Assembly: GCA_018831195.1 (NCBI GenBank)
Contig: JAHJDP010000019.1
Span: 1 to 64,000 of the forward strand
Length of the DNA: 64,000 nucleotides
Direction of reading: 5' to 3'
Source: Candidatus Eisenbacteria bacterium
GTDB lineage: Bacteria; Eisenbacteria; RBG-16-71-46; CAIMUX01; JAHJDP01
This document shows positions 18,147 to 27,705 of this stretch, one piece after another (the stretch's first letter is position 1; every line of letters begins with the position of its first letter). The notes under the pieces were generated by a model, which was given only the letters and a program-made list of their open reading frames with translations, searched no databases and had not been told where the DNA came from. The position numbers were made by a program, and so were the translations under genes.

Positions 18147-18180
18147 ATCCGGGCCATCTCAATCAGTGTGTGCTTGAGCT

Positions 18181-18768
18181 TCACTTTACGAATCCATCCA
18201 GCAACAGTTCGAGTGCTTGCCAGCCGACGGAGCTGCAGATATCCTTGATCGTTTCGGTTTGCTCCGCATCGCGGCTCAACAACGCCCCTTCGATCATGAA
18301 GACTTTGTACTCACGCTCCATGGCGCCGTGGTATGTTGCCAGCACACACCCGGTGGCGCTGAGTCCGCAGAGAAAGAGCGTGTTGATGCCTCGCTGTTTT
18401 AAAAGCTCGTCCAATTCTGTTTTGACAAAGGCGCTGGGATAATTCTTGACGATTTTTGGGTCGTCATCCTGAATGAATACAGATTCCGGGAATTGAAACT
18501 CCTCACTCTCGGGATCCGGACCCCATTCGGGATCAGTATGATAGACGCGAATGACCGGCAATTCATGCCGGCGAAAGAGCCAGATGGCACCGTTGATCAT
18601 TCGCAGGGAGCTTTCTTGCTCATCCTCGTCCATCATCGGGATAAACTTATTCTGTACATCAATCACAAGAAGCGCCGGCCTTATCGGCCGAGGTTCTTCA
18701 TCCTGGGCCGGTGTGATCACCGGTGTAGCCAAGATGACGAGCATGGCGATAACGATTAGTCTTTTCAT
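18181..18768 (-). CDS. Exported isochorismatase-like cysteine hydrolase
   Basis: A protein of 195 residues: a signal peptide (MKRLIVIAMLVILATPVITPAQ) then a complete isochorismatase fold. The triad is visible: Asp in LLVIDVQNKF, Lys in KNYPSAFVKTEL and Cys in CGLSATGCVLAT. Most members (nicotinamidases, isochorismatases) are cytoplasmic, so the signal peptide is unusual. The ATG at 18768 has GCAGGAG 5 nt upstream. The frame runs to 18903, but that extension would bury the signal. The substrate is unknown; it is probably an amide hydrolase in the periplasm. Confidence 0.85.
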   Translation of the reverse strand: MKRLIVIAMLVILATPVITPAQDEEPRPIRPALLVIDVQNKFIPMMDEDEQESSLRMINGAIWLFRRHELPVIRVYHTDPEWGPDPESEEFQFPESVFIQDDDPKIVKNYPSAFVKTELDELLKQRGINTLFLCGLSATGCVLATYHGAMEREYKVFMIEGALLSRDAEQTETIKDICSSVGWQALELLLDGFVK

Positions 18769-18928
18769 AATCACTCCTGCAGTTTGTGAGCAGTGAAAAG
18801 CAGAAGAAAATATCCGATAAACAAACCAAAAACAAACGGAACCACAGGGAATGAACCAAACCGGGTCATAAACCCCTGCGGTTCCGCATATAGAGTACAC
18901 CATTTCGCCGGCCTTTATAGGAAAAAGA

Positions 18929-21900
18929 TCAGCGAATTAAGACGATCCGTTTGGTCTGTTTCTCCCCCATGAAAGGAAGCTGGTAGAAATAAATCCCTGA
19001 TGCGACAGGGGCGCCATTGTCGTTGCGGCCGTCCCATTTCACATGATGGATACCGGCGGAACGATCCTCGTTAACAAGGGTTCGGACCAAACGCCCCGCA
19101 GGATCGAAAACGTTCAGATGCACCGGCACCCCTCCGGATCCGCCGGGGATCGTATAGGTGATCGTTGTCGACTGGCGGAATGGGTTTGGAGCCGCCTGTC
19201 CGAGATGGACGGACCAGGGAAGCGGTTCGCTATCGACTGCGCTGGGATCGCAGGTATCGGTGCCCCATGCCCCGATAAGATCGCACTCCACATTGGGAGG
19301 GGAGAAGGGGGCGCAGGGTGAATCGATTGCAATGGCGTAATCCCCGATCTGAGGATTGCAGAACAACGGATCCTCGCAGATATTTCCGTCAACGCCCTCT
19401 TGCCCCGCGATGCTTCCGACCCAATCACCGCCGCTATTCCCGTAGATGTCGCAGCAGCTCAAGATGACGCTCTGCGAGAGGCAATGAACAGCTTCCATTT
19501 GGTCGTTATAAGCGAACAAGGAGTTTTGCACATTGAAGGTGTTTGAATTGGTGCAAAGCGCGGATCCGTGAACCTCGGCCGCATTGTCCGCGAAAGTGCA
19601 GTTCGAAATCACCGGCAGGGAGTTGCTGACATAGATGGCGCCGCCGTTATCCGCACTGTTATCATAGAATGTACAATTGATGAACGATGCGTCGGATTGC
19701 CCCGAGCAATAAATCGCTCCTCCGCTGATCCCGGTATGGTTGTTGCTGAAAACGCAATTGATGAAGGTTGGATTCGAGGCGTCCCGGCACCATGCCGCGC
19801 CGCCGCTGTCATACCGGCGGTATCCGTTTCTAACCTTGATGCCCTCGACAACCGCGTCGGGCCCCTCGGCCGAACGGAAATAGAAACCCCGTTGTGTCGA
19901 GGATTCGGAGCCTTGGCAGTCAATGACACAGGCATAGGGATTCCCGCTTTGCGAGCGGAGCGTAATCGCCCGGCCGCCAAAATCCAGGTTCCGGTTGCCG
20001 TCACCAACGTAGATTCCATTGGTCAATTCGATAATGTAGCCGTCCAGGGAGGCATCGATCGCCTCCTGAATTGTGGGGAAATCTCCAGAGCCGTCGGCTG
20101 AGACGATGACCACATCGCAACCCAAGGGGAGCGCCCCGATCTGCCCGCAGGTGGGATTATAGTCGGCCCGGCAAGGGGACTCCGATTGCAGATGGAAGTT
20201 CTCGTTCTCTTGATCGCAGAAGAGCGGGTCTTCCGATATATTACCGTCGACTCCATATTGATCGGCGATGCACCCGACCCAGTCGCCACCGGTGTTGTTG
20301 AAGATATCGCAGCAGACGAGCGGATCGGAAATCACGCCGCCTTCACATTGAACCGCGCCGCCGCCGGTCCCCGAGACAATAATGCCGTTTTCAAACTCGG
20401 CGGCTGAGTCATCCGAGATCCATAAGGCGCCGCCGGCGAGAGCCCCGTTCGCAAAGAAAGTACAATGTGTAATACTCGGCTGCGCACCATCTTGAACGAT
20501 GATGGCTCCGCCGTTGCCGGCGGCTAGATTCGACGAGAAGATCGATTCAGTGATGAGAGGCGAGGAGCCGGAGCATAAGATCCCTCCGCCGTTGTTCAAC
20601 GATTCGCTGTCGCGGATCAGGCAATTCCTAATAGTGGGGGACGAGTTGTTCGCGCACACGATCGCCGCGCCACTGCTATCGGCGCCCATGTAACCATTGC
20701 GGATGGTGATCCCTTCCAGCACCGAGGAGGCTCCTTCCCCGGAGACAAAATTGAATCCCCGATGTTCCTCGGGATTCCCTTCGCAGTCGATGATGCAGTA
20801 TTCCGGATCTCCGCCGGCCGATCGAACCGTGATGGGATGCCCATTGAAATTGAGATCACGGTTGCCCTCACCGGTAAAGACCCCGTCGCCGAGTTCAATG
20901 ATATCGGCATCCAAAACATCATCAATCGCCGCTTGGATGGTGGGGTAGTCACCCGATCCATCCGGCAAAACCGTAAAGACATAGCCGATTTTCGGCATGA
21001 TCCGCCGGTAGAGTTTTTCCTGGCCTATGTCATAGGTGTGGTAAATGGCATCGATGCTGAACCATGCATTATACGAACCGCCCCATCCATAGTTCATGTG
21101 ATACTGATTGAAGCCCTGCGTGTCACGCCATCCGTCACATACGATGGCGTGTCCTTCAGTGGCGCTGTAGCGGAATGAATAGGCCATCGGCCGTCCCGCA
21201 TCGATTTCATCCTGAATGATATGAAACCAGCTGTCAGGATCATGCGAACTCCGGCTCACTTCATTGATCGTATTGTCATAGCGGAAATAATTCGGGAGCA
21301 CATCGATAATATCGCTGGTATAGGCCCCGGAACCACAGGCGCCGTACACCATCTCAAAGGCGATGCCGACCTCATAATTGAGTTCGGCCAGGGCGTCCTC
21401 TTGCTCCGGCGTGCACCCGCCGGTGCAGCTATTGGGCATATTGTCCCAATCGTATGGATCGGAGAATTCGGCATAGAGCCAATCGCCGGGCGAGCTGCCT
21501 CCGCATGAGGTGTCGCCGCCCCAGTAGTAGGACCAGCCACTGACACCGCGCGGCGGCCAATTCCAATATCTCATGATCTGGGCGGTGGCCGTGGCGACAC
21601 ATCCGACCACACAGCGACCCCCGTCACCCATTGGGGCGTAATTGTTATAGGGATCTCCCTGGTGCCAAGCCGTCGTGAGCAGCGGCCCGACCTCGCCTCG
21701 CGAGAAGAGCGGATCCTCGCCGAGAGAGCGGGCAAAATCAGCCGGATGGGCCAGGTAGCGGTCCCATGTCTCGCGGTGGGCGCGATCAAAAAGAACCTCG
21801 CCGGTCGCGGGCTGGGCGGCCGCGAGGCTGCCGTATCTTTCCATGAAGAGTTGAGCGCGATGCTTAAGGATTTCCCGCAGAAGTTGGGGGAATCCCTGAG

Positions 21901-22261
21901 CTTGTTGGACATCGAGTCCGCAGGTCTCGGAGGAGACCTTAACCGGGGACATCTCCATCAGGACGGGAACGACAATATGACCCTGCGGGAAGATTGAATA
22001 GCAGCGTGCCAGAAGGGTTTCACCCACACGGATCTCCTGGACACTCTCGATCCGCGGATGGATCTCTCCGGCCCAATCGCCGTGCTGATGGACCATGGTG
22101 GCCAGCCAGTTCGTGGCGACCGTTTCCATCTCATCCGCCGTCGCTGTCTCAGCCCGGGCTTCCAAGGGAAGCAGACTCAACACCCCGAGGAGGATGAGGA
22201 TAAGAAGACCGGGGATGGAATTTTGAAGATACCAATGCTTGTTCTGATTGCGACACAACAT
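18929..22261 (-). CDS. Secreted C10 (streptopain-like) protease with duplicated beta-helix and FlgD-like C-terminus
   Basis: A protein of 1110 residues. A signal (to about 37) and pro-region (about 40-190) precede a C10 cysteine peptidase domain (about 190-425) with catalytic Cys 221 in GCVATATAQIM, His 371 in EGHAIVCDGW, and NYGWGG at 391-395. Two right-handed beta-helix units follow (about 428-710 and 715-1000). Both start DGSGDxPTIQxAID and share IIEL, RxGF and NGY landmarks, so they arose by duplication. The end (about 1030-1110) is a FlgD-like module (WDGRNDNGAPVASGIYFYQL). GGAGG lies 11 nt before the ATG. It is probably secreted, matured by removal of the pro-region, and surface-attached; the last two points are inference. 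Confidence 0.9.
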   Translation of the reverse strand: MLCRNQNKHWYLQNSIPGLLILILLGVLSLLPLEARAETATADEMETVATNWLATMVHQHGDWAGEIHPRIESVQEIRVGETLLARCYSIFPQGHIVVPVLMEMSPVKVSSETCGLDVQQAQGFPQLLREILKHRAQLFMERYGSLAAAQPATGEVLFDRAHRETWDRYLAHPADFARSLGEDPLFSRGEVGPLLTTAWHQGDPYNNYAPMGDGGRCVVGCVATATAQIMRYWNWPPRGVSGWSYYWGGDTSCGGSSPGDWLYAEFSDPYDWDNMPNSCTGGCTPEQEDALAELNYEVGIAFEMVYGACGSGAYTSDIIDVLPNYFRYDNTINEVSRSSHDPDSWFHIIQDEIDAGRPMAYSFRYSATEGHAIVCDGWRDTQGFNQYHMNYGWGGSYNAWFSIDAIYHTYDIGQEKLYRRIMPKIGYVFTVLPDGSGDYPTIQAAIDDVLDADIIELGDGVFTGEGNRDLNFNGHPITVRSAGGDPEYCIIDCEGNPEEHRGFNFVSGEGASSVLEGITIRNGYMGADSSGAAIVCANNSSPTIRNCLIRDSESLNNGGGILCSGSSPLITESIFSSNLAAGNGGAIIVQDGAQPSITHCTFFANGALAGGALWISDDSAAEFENGIIVSGTGGGAVQCEGGVISDPLVCCDIFNNTGGDWVGCIADQYGVDGNISEDPLFCDQENENFHLQSESPCRADYNPTCGQIGALPLGCDVVIVSADGSGDFPTIQEAIDASLDGYIIELTNGIYVGDGNRNLDFGGRAITLRSQSGNPYACVIDCQGSESSTQRGFYFRSAEGPDAVVEGIKVRNGYRRYDSGGAAWCRDASNPTFINCVFSNNHTGISGGAIYCSGQSDASFINCTFYDNSADNGGAIYVSNSLPVISNCTFADNAAEVHGSALCTNSNTFNVQNSLFAYNDQMEAVHCLSQSVILSCCDIYGNSGGDWVGSIAGQEGVDGNICEDPLFCNPQIGDYAIAIDSPCAPFSPPNVECDLIGAWGTDTCDPSAVDSEPLPWSVHLGQAAPNPFRQSTTITYTIPGGSGGVPVHLNVFDPAGRLVRTLVNEDRSAGIHHVKWDGRNDNGAPVASGIYFYQLPFMGEKQTKRIVLIR

Positions 22262-22579
22262 GCTATGGGCTCCCTCCTGTTGCGGTTGAAGAGAAGGTTT
22301 AAAGAGAAAACGCGGCCTTCAAACCTCGCCTATCCTAATTATACGTGAAAACCACCTCAAAATCACCCCAAATTCCAAGCGATCTTCGTCTGATGCAGCG
22401 CCTTAGAACGATCTTAAACAATCAGTTGCCGGGCATGGGCCGGATGTGAGACCACTTCGGCCTCATTTCATATCCATTGGGAACAGACCCCCGTCTATCT
22501 GGTACAAAGAGCGAGTGCGGCAGCCGGAGATTCAATGTGTTTCGGCTGAGAAGAACTCCCGCACCGAGGAGGGGATAAG
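22262..22579. other. Divergent intergenic region
   Basis: 318 bp between the leftward protease gene and the rightward NTF2-like gene. It should contain both promoters; no clear hexamer pair, RNA or gene is evident. Confidence 0.5.
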
Positions 22580-23107
22580 ATGAGCGTTGATAATAGGGGT
22601 TTTTTAAAGCTCCTCACTCTTGGCTGTTGGGTCCTGCTCCTATCGGGAGGACCGATCCGGCCGGCGGGCGCGCTGTGCCTGGGGGATGAACCCCAGATCA
22701 TTCTGGATTGCCTGAGCCGGGCCCATGGGGAGCTGGATATTGAATTTTATAAGCAGCTGCTGGCGGAGGATTTCCATTATCTGCACGCCACCGGAGGCGC
22801 GGATTGGGACTATGCGAGGGAATTGGCCGCGGTTGAAGGGACTTTTGAAGCGTACAGCAAGGGCTCGATCACGATGACCATTCAGGATGGTTTCGACATT
22901 GTGGAGGGGTCGAAAAGCGGCGACTATTGGATTGAGAATCTGACCGTCAGACTCGAATTTGATATTGATGGCCCCGGCGGTGAGGAGCCTTTCTTCGCCA
23001 CCAAGCGAGGCCTGCAGATGGGCGTCCGGCTCATCCAGAGCCCGGAACCGCATCTTGTGATCTTTGAATGCCGTGAGCCGGAGGGCGCCACGAGTTTCAG
23101 CCGCTGA
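22580..23107 (+). CDS. Exported NTF2/SnoaL-like hypothetical protein
   Basis: A protein of 175 residues with a signal segment (LLTLGCWVLLLSGGPIRPAGA). The rest has the alpha+beta layout of an NTF2-like cone: ILDCLSRAHGELDIEFYKQL then LAEDFHYLHATGG, followed by GSITMTIQDGFDIVEGS and YWIENLTVRLEFDI strands. This fold serves many small-ligand or scaffold roles. The ribosome site GAGGAGGGGATAAG precedes the ATG. Function unknown. Confidence 0.55.
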   Translation: MSVDNRGFLKLLTLGCWVLLLSGGPIRPAGALCLGDEPQIILDCLSRAHGELDIEFYKQLLAEDFHYLHATGGADWDYARELAAVEGTFEAYSKGSITMTIQDGFDIVEGSKSGDYWIENLTVRLEFDIDGPGGEEPFFATKRGLQMGVRLIQSPEPHLVIFECREPEGATSFSR

Positions 23108-23189
23108 TCGGCACGGCGCAGAGTATAGCTTGCCGGAGGGCGCCCGCAGCAGGTTTTATGGAATGGAGACCGCGCCCATGAGATAGAGA

Positions 23190-23801
23190 TTGGGATTCCT
23201 TGCATTCGCGCTTCTTGTCCTTTTTTCTTGTTCAAGAGAAGTCGAACAAAGTGATTCAATCGTCGGAGTGGCCCCAATGGGAGCCACTCCGACGATTGAT
23301 GGGATATTTCAGGATGGCGAGTGGGCCGACGCCAACACCATCGTCCTGGATAGCACAAAAACAATCCATCTGAAGCATGACAAAGAAAATCTCTACATCG
23401 CTCTCGATGGGGATGGCGGCAACATCTATGTCCTGAAGGATGATCTTATTACAATCCTCCATGCTTCATTTTCCCTGGGTTGGGCCGAATACTCGAAACG
23501 GAATGGCACTTCATGGGATTGTCAAAGGGAGTACAACTGGGAGTTGTATAAACTTCAGGAGAAGACAGAGGCTGAGATCAGCGGAGGGATGAACCGATAT
23601 CTCACGAATAAGGGATGGGTTGCCAGCTTGATCCCGATGGGAAACCCGGCTCAGACCGAATACGCGATCTCGTTTGAGTGGCTGGGTCTCTCCAGCCGGA
23701 TAGAATCAGTAAAAAAGATGAAGACACCCAGAATCCTCATTTCTTCAATACAAAATATCCCTCCTGCAGAACGCCGGGGCCGGGATATTGTCCGGAGGTG
23801 A
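23190..23801 (+). CDS. CBM9-like lipoprotein gene, apparently disrupted
   Basis: As read from TTG at 23190 the product is 203 residues: a hydrophobic segment with lipobox-like VLFSC, then TPTIDGIFQDGEWADA and LKHDKENLYIALDG, the CBM9-like pattern also seen in the lipoprotein at 1111-1956. Two defects appear. An ATG at 23178 with GGAG upstream is in the same frame, but its third codon is TAG (23184-23186). At the 3' end the protein-like sequence continues in the -1 frame past a run of six A (23711-23716) to a TGA at 23852-23854, while frame 0 ends in a basic, unrelated tail. Both suggest decay or sequence errors. Expression is doubtful. Confidence 0.5.
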   Translation: MGFLAFALLVLFSCSREVEQSDSIVGVAPMGATPTIDGIFQDGEWADANTIVLDSTKTIHLKHDKENLYIALDGDGGNIYVLKDDLITILHASFSLGWAEYSKRNGTSWDCQREYNWELYKLQEKTEAEISGGMNRYLTNKGWVASLIPMGNPAQTEYAISFEWLGLSSRIESVKKMKTPRILISSIQNIPPAERRGRDIVRR

Positions 23802-23854
23802 TCGAACTGGATCCCGCCGATTGGGGGGAAATCCTGATCAAGGCCGGTGACTGA
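23711..23854 (+). other. A AAA AAG heptamer and -1 frame continuation
   Basis: The in-frame heptamer A AAA AAG (23711-23717) is the slippery type used by dnaX. Reading on in the -1 frame gives about 46 further protein-like codons (NPHFFNTKYPSCR..., ending ADWGEILIKAGD). I see no upstream Shine-Dalgarno-like stimulator and no obvious downstream stem, so a simple one-base indel is more likely than programmed slippage. Confidence 0.45.
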
Positions 23855-24800
23855 GAGAACAAAAATAGGGACGCTGCGCATCCTCGAAGAGGAGAGATCC
23901 CTCTTAGCGACCGGGTGGCGGCGAGGCATACGGACAGCAGCGACTCTCTTCATCGGAATCCCGCTCCCATCCGGCGGAGAACGCCATTTCTTCACTCGGC
24001 CAGCGCGAACTTGCCGAGTTCCATCCTTCTCTGTGGACGCTACACCCCCACTATGCCTATTGGCCCACGATGGAGCGCTGCTTGTTTACCGGGTGAACCG
24101 GCTTAAGGGTTCCTAATTCACCCATAAAAATGGAAGGCCGAATACTCTCACCCAGGAACAGAATTACCGGCGGCGATGTCTGAAGGGAAGGAACAGAAAA
24201 GCGGCAACTCAAAACAACGCCCACGAATTGCACAAACCCTCGCCCTTGATTGGCGTTGACGGATGCGGAAGGCGCAATTGATTGCGAGCAATCCGGAACC
24301 CGAACGGTTCGGCGATGCCATTCAATCGCGCACGGAGTACAAAACTGAACGATTGCTGGATGTGCATCTCGTGACCGACGAGGATATTGCGAATCAAACG
24401 TGCTATGCCGGGAAGATCGGCGCAGCATCGTTTCAGCGCTCGTGTTACCTCTTGGCAGAAATCGGGCCGTTAACTTCATTTCTTGAGATTCATCCGGTTT
24501 CTTTCTGCATTTAAATGAGATGAGCGGTTTATATCCCGCTAAAATGCGGAGATAATCGAATTCCTGATTGCGGTACTCAGCCTTGACTACTCTATTTTAA
24601 GCCTCTATTATAGAAAAGTTGTGCACAATTAAATGTGCGCCTATTGCGAGGGTATGCACATCCAGGAGCAGAAGGTTGGTAGCGGAAGAAGTCCACTCAC
24701 CAACAGCTTGCATGCCATCCCCAGCCTGGTATGCCCTCGATTCATCAAGATTTATTAAATGGCATGTTGGCGAACGCAATCTCACCGGAATGGAGGAATT
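23855..24800. other. Region without an intact gene
   Basis: Nearly 950 bp lacking a convincing open frame. Around 23980-24100 one frame reads LAEFHPSLWTLHPHYAYW...CLFTG then stops, which looks like the end of a real protein, but it cannot be extended upstream without changing frame. This suggests remains of a decayed gene. The rest is unremarkable, and the last 100 bp should carry the promoter of the GNAT operon. Confidence 0.4.
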
Positions 24801-25292
24801 ATGCCTTCCGAAAACAGGCGTACAGCTGTCGAAAGCGCTCTCCGCCTTTATGATATCAAAACCACTGATGACTTTCCTCCCTGGCTGACTTTCGAGTCAC
24901 TTGTGCAGTTTCTTCACGAGAACATGAGACCATACGAAGATAAACCCCGCGATATCGCAAAGGCCCTGGAATACGCCCTTTCGGCGGCGGAGGGGAAAGG
25001 CGGCTTCATTCTCGTTGCTGCGAGGGATTCAGAGATGGTGGGCGCTATTGTGATTTTGAAGACGGGCATGTCGGGCTATATCCCGGAAAATCTGCTTGTT
25101 TTTGTTGGTGTCCAACCTTCAGAGCGGGGTCATGGAATCGGTGGAAGGCTCGTAAACGAAGCGCTTGATCGTTGCGAGGGAAGTATGAAGCTTCATGTCG
25201 AGTATGACAATCCGGCGAAACGGCTTTATGAACGAATCGGCTTCACAACCAAATATGCGGAGATGCGCTGCTCCAGAGAGGAGCGAATATGA
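24801..25292 (+). CDS. GNAT-family N-acetyltransferase
   Basis: A protein of 163 residues with GNAT core features: GGFILVAARDSEMVGAIVIL (strands 2-4), LLVFVGVQPSERGHGIGGRL (motif A with the acetyl-CoA loop QxxRGxGxG/A variant ERGHGIGG), and DNPAKRLYERIGFTT (motif B, the RimI-like NxxAxxLYxxxGF). The ATG at 24801 has GGAGG 4 nt upstream; the frame opens earlier at 24759 without one. Its TGA overlaps the next ATG (ATGA), so it is coupled to a racemase gene. The substrate is probably an amino group on an amino acid or small amine, inferred from the neighbours. Confidence 0.88.
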   Translation: MPSENRRTAVESALRLYDIKTTDDFPPWLTFESLVQFLHENMRPYEDKPRDIAKALEYALSAAEGKGGFILVAARDSEMVGAIVILKTGMSGYIPENLLVFVGVQPSERGHGIGGRLVNEALDRCEGSMKLHVEYDNPAKRLYERIGFTTKYAEMRCSREERI

Positions 25293-26461
25293 CCCGTGTG
25301 GTAATCAATCTTAGGGCCCTGCGACATAACCTCAACACGGTAGACAAGTGGATGCAGGGCAGCGGCGCTCAGTGGACCCTGGTGACCAAAGTCCTCTGCG
25401 GACATGAGGCCACGTTGCGAGCCCTGCATAATACTGGTGTACAATCAATGGGCGAGTCACGCCTCGAAAACCTGCGCGCTATTCGCTCTATTGCGCCCGA
25501 GGTGGAGACATGGTATCTACGCGTACCGGCCCTGGCGTCGATTTCCGATGTGATCGATTTGGCGACGGTGACACTGAACACGGAAGATGAAACGATTCAT
25601 GCCCTCAATGAGGAGGCGAAGCGGCGAGGCAGGATTCATCGAATCATTATCATGATCGAGCTTGGTGACCTAAGAGAGGGAATTCTACCGGGGTCGCTTA
25701 TAAATTTCTACAACCATATTTTTCAACTGGACCATATAGATGTTCTTGGCATAGGAGCCAATCTGGGGTGCCTGGCCGGCGCCGTACCGAATGTCGACCA
25801 GTATATGCAGCTTATCATGTACCGCGAATTATTAGAGTTGAAGTTCGGACAGAAACTGCCCTTCATTTCAGCGGGGACAAGCGCGACATTGCCGCTTGTG
25901 CTCGACGGCCAGCTGCCGGAGGCCGTCAATCATTTCCGGATTGGCGAGGCGGTTTTCCTCGGTACAGACCTGGTTAATGGAGGATTGCTGCCCGAGCTGC
26001 GTAACGATGTCTTTACGCTGGAAGCGGAAATAACCGAAATCAAGAGGAAAAGTCTATTTTCGGATGTCGAAACAGCCGAAATCGGACCCTTTAAGAAAGA
26101 ATATGCCGAGGAGTTCAGGCCGGGGCAGCGCGGATATCGCGCCTTGGTTAACGTGGGCGAGCTGGACACAGAAGTCAGCGGGCTCATACCTGAGAATCCG
26201 AATTTTCACATTGCCGGCGCCAGCAGTGATGTTTCGGTTGTCAACGTCGGTGACAGCCCCGGAGGGCTTTCGGTGGGTGATGTTATGTGCTTCCGAATGA
26301 CCTACTCGGCCCTGGTGCGCATTATGGCCAATAAATATGTTGATGTTGATGTCGAGCCGTCGCTCAAGGAGTACATCGCTCTGCAGGACGATGAGCCGGA
26401 GATACCGATACTCCCGGTTCTCGATTGCTCTGAAACTATCAATGAACCGGGCCCCAAATGA
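25289..26461 (+). CDS. Ornithine/alanine-racemase-family PLP enzyme (Orr-like)
   Basis: A fold-type III PLP enzyme of 390 residues. PLP-binding Lys 34 lies in TLVTKVLCGH. Family landmarks are ESRLENLRAIR, TLNTEDETIHALNEEAKRRG, IELGDLREGI, GIGANLGCLAGAVP, FRIGEAVFLG and GASSDVSVVNVGD, which I associate with the ornithine racemase branch rather than classic Alr. It would interconvert L- and D-forms of a basic or other amino acid. Translation is coupled to the GNAT gene. The 76 bp to the next gene contain no terminator. Confidence 0.88.
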   Translation: MTRVVINLRALRHNLNTVDKWMQGSGAQWTLVTKVLCGHEATLRALHNTGVQSMGESRLENLRAIRSIAPEVETWYLRVPALASISDVIDLATVTLNTEDETIHALNEEAKRRGRIHRIIIMIELGDLREGILPGSLINFYNHIFQLDHIDVLGIGANLGCLAGAVPNVDQYMQLIMYRELLELKFGQKLPFISAGTSATLPLVLDGQLPEAVNHFRIGEAVFLGTDLVNGGLLPELRNDVFTLEAEITEIKRKSLFSDVETAEIGPFKKEYAEEFRPGQRGYRALVNVGELDTEVSGLIPENPNFHIAGASSDVSVVNVGDSPGGLSVGDVMCFRMTYSALVRIMANKYVDVDVEPSLKEYIALQDDEPEIPILPVLDCSETINEPGPK

Positions 26462-26537
26462 GAGGAGACTTCATCGAGTGAATCCGTCAATGAGTAAAAT
26501 CCTCATTAAGCGAAGCTGATGATGAGTGAATGCCATC

Positions 26538-27671
26538 ATGAGTGATAACGACCTGATTAAGCTGCGCCAAGAGCTCCACCGGCGCGCCGAAACCGCACAC
26601 GAAGAACACAGGACGGCGTCATTCATAACAGAAACTCTTTTGCGGACAAAGCCTGCAATCTTGCACGGGAAAGTGGGCGGCCGCGGCATTGCGGCCGAGT
26701 ACCACAGTGCCTCTCGCGGTCCCACAGTGCTTCTGCGCTGTGAACTGGATGCACTTCCCATTCCTGAACAGGCAAGTATTCCCTATTCATCGCAAAACCC
26801 GGGAGTCTCACATAAATGCGGGCACGACGGCCATATGGCCGCTATGGTGGGGCTGGCCAATCGGCTCGGAGCGGCGTCCCCGGCCTGCGGCCGGGTCATC
26901 CTTCTTTTCCAACCGGCGGAAGAGACAGGCGAAGGAGCGCATTTAGTATTGGATGATCCAGTTTTAAAAAAACTGCAGCCGGATTGGGTTTTCGCCTTTC
27001 ACAATCTGCCTGGATATGATCTGGGAAAAGTGATTATCCGCCCGGGGACTTTTGCCTATGGTTCGCGGGGTCTTGCCATAACATTGACCGGAGCCACAGC
27101 GCATGCCGCCGAGCCGGAGGCCGGGCGGAGTCCGGCTCTGGCTATGGCACAGATTATCGAGGGGCTCAGCGCCCTTTCCGGCGCACAGACAGGTCCCGGC
27201 GAGCCGGCACTTGCAACGGTTATACATGCCCGGCTCGGTGTAGAGGCTTTCGGCACCACTCCTGGTGAAGGGGTCGTGATGGTGACTCTACGCGGAGCTT
27301 TAGAAGAGGATATTGACCGGCTTGAAAGGACATGCCGAGACCTTGCACTAAGAATCGCGAAGGCGGAAGGATTGGATATCGATATTGAGAAGCGCGAGCC
27401 CTTCCCGGCTACGGTCAATGATTCGGAAGCGGTTCAGATTGTGCGGAATGCCGCCTTGGCCGCCGGGCTGGAGGTCATTGAGTTGCCGCATCCCTTCAGG
27501 TGGTCCGAGGACTTTGGGCATTTCACGAAATTACACCGCGGTGCTCTGTTTGGTTTGGGTGCGGGGCCGGATCATCCGTCCCTGCATCACCCGGACTATG
27601 ACTTTCCGGATAAGATTTTAGGCCCTGCCGTCGCAGTGCTGGGTGGGATTGTCGATCGAATTTGCGGCTAA
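26538..27671 (+). CDS. M20-family amidohydrolase (N-acyl-amino-acid deacylase type)
   Basis: A metal-dependent deacylase of 377 residues, M20D-like. It has HRRAETAHEEHRT at the N-terminus, a CGHDGHMAAM metal site, PAEETGEGA with the catalytic Glu pair, ATAHAAEPEAGRSP in the lid domain and HHPDYDFPD with the last His. Relatives remove acyl groups from amino acids (hippurate, N-acetyl-amino acids) or auxin conjugates. Lying between two racemase genes and after a GNAT, it is a good candidate to deacylate an N-acylated D- or L-amino acid. The ATG at 26538 is chosen by homology; a GTG at 26526 is also possible, and neither has a strong ribosome site. Confidence 0.88.
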   Translation: MSDNDLIKLRQELHRRAETAHEEHRTASFITETLLRTKPAILHGKVGGRGIAAEYHSASRGPTVLLRCELDALPIPEQASIPYSSQNPGVSHKCGHDGHMAAMVGLANRLGAASPACGRVILLFQPAEETGEGAHLVLDDPVLKKLQPDWVFAFHNLPGYDLGKVIIRPGTFAYGSRGLAITLTGATAHAAEPEAGRSPALAMAQIIEGLSALSGAQTGPGEPALATVIHARLGVEAFGTTPGEGVVMVTLRGALEEDIDRLERTCRDLALRIAKAEGLDIDIEKREPFPATVNDSEAVQIVRNAALAAGLEVIELPHPFRWSEDFGHFTKLHRGALFGLGAGPDHPSLHHPDYDFPDKILGPAVAVLGGIVDRICG

Positions 27672-27705
27672 AGGCTTTGGATTTAAGACAGGAAGATGAG
27701 GTACG

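Noticed and set aside
23711-23717. Programmed -1 frameshifting at A AAA AAG
   Set aside because: The heptamer fits, but no upstream Shine-Dalgarno-like stimulator or downstream stem is seen, and the gene also has an early TAG, so indel or decay is simpler.
24263-24514. Open frame of 83 codons
   Set aside because: No ribosome site, no recognisable pattern, composition like non-coding sequence around it.
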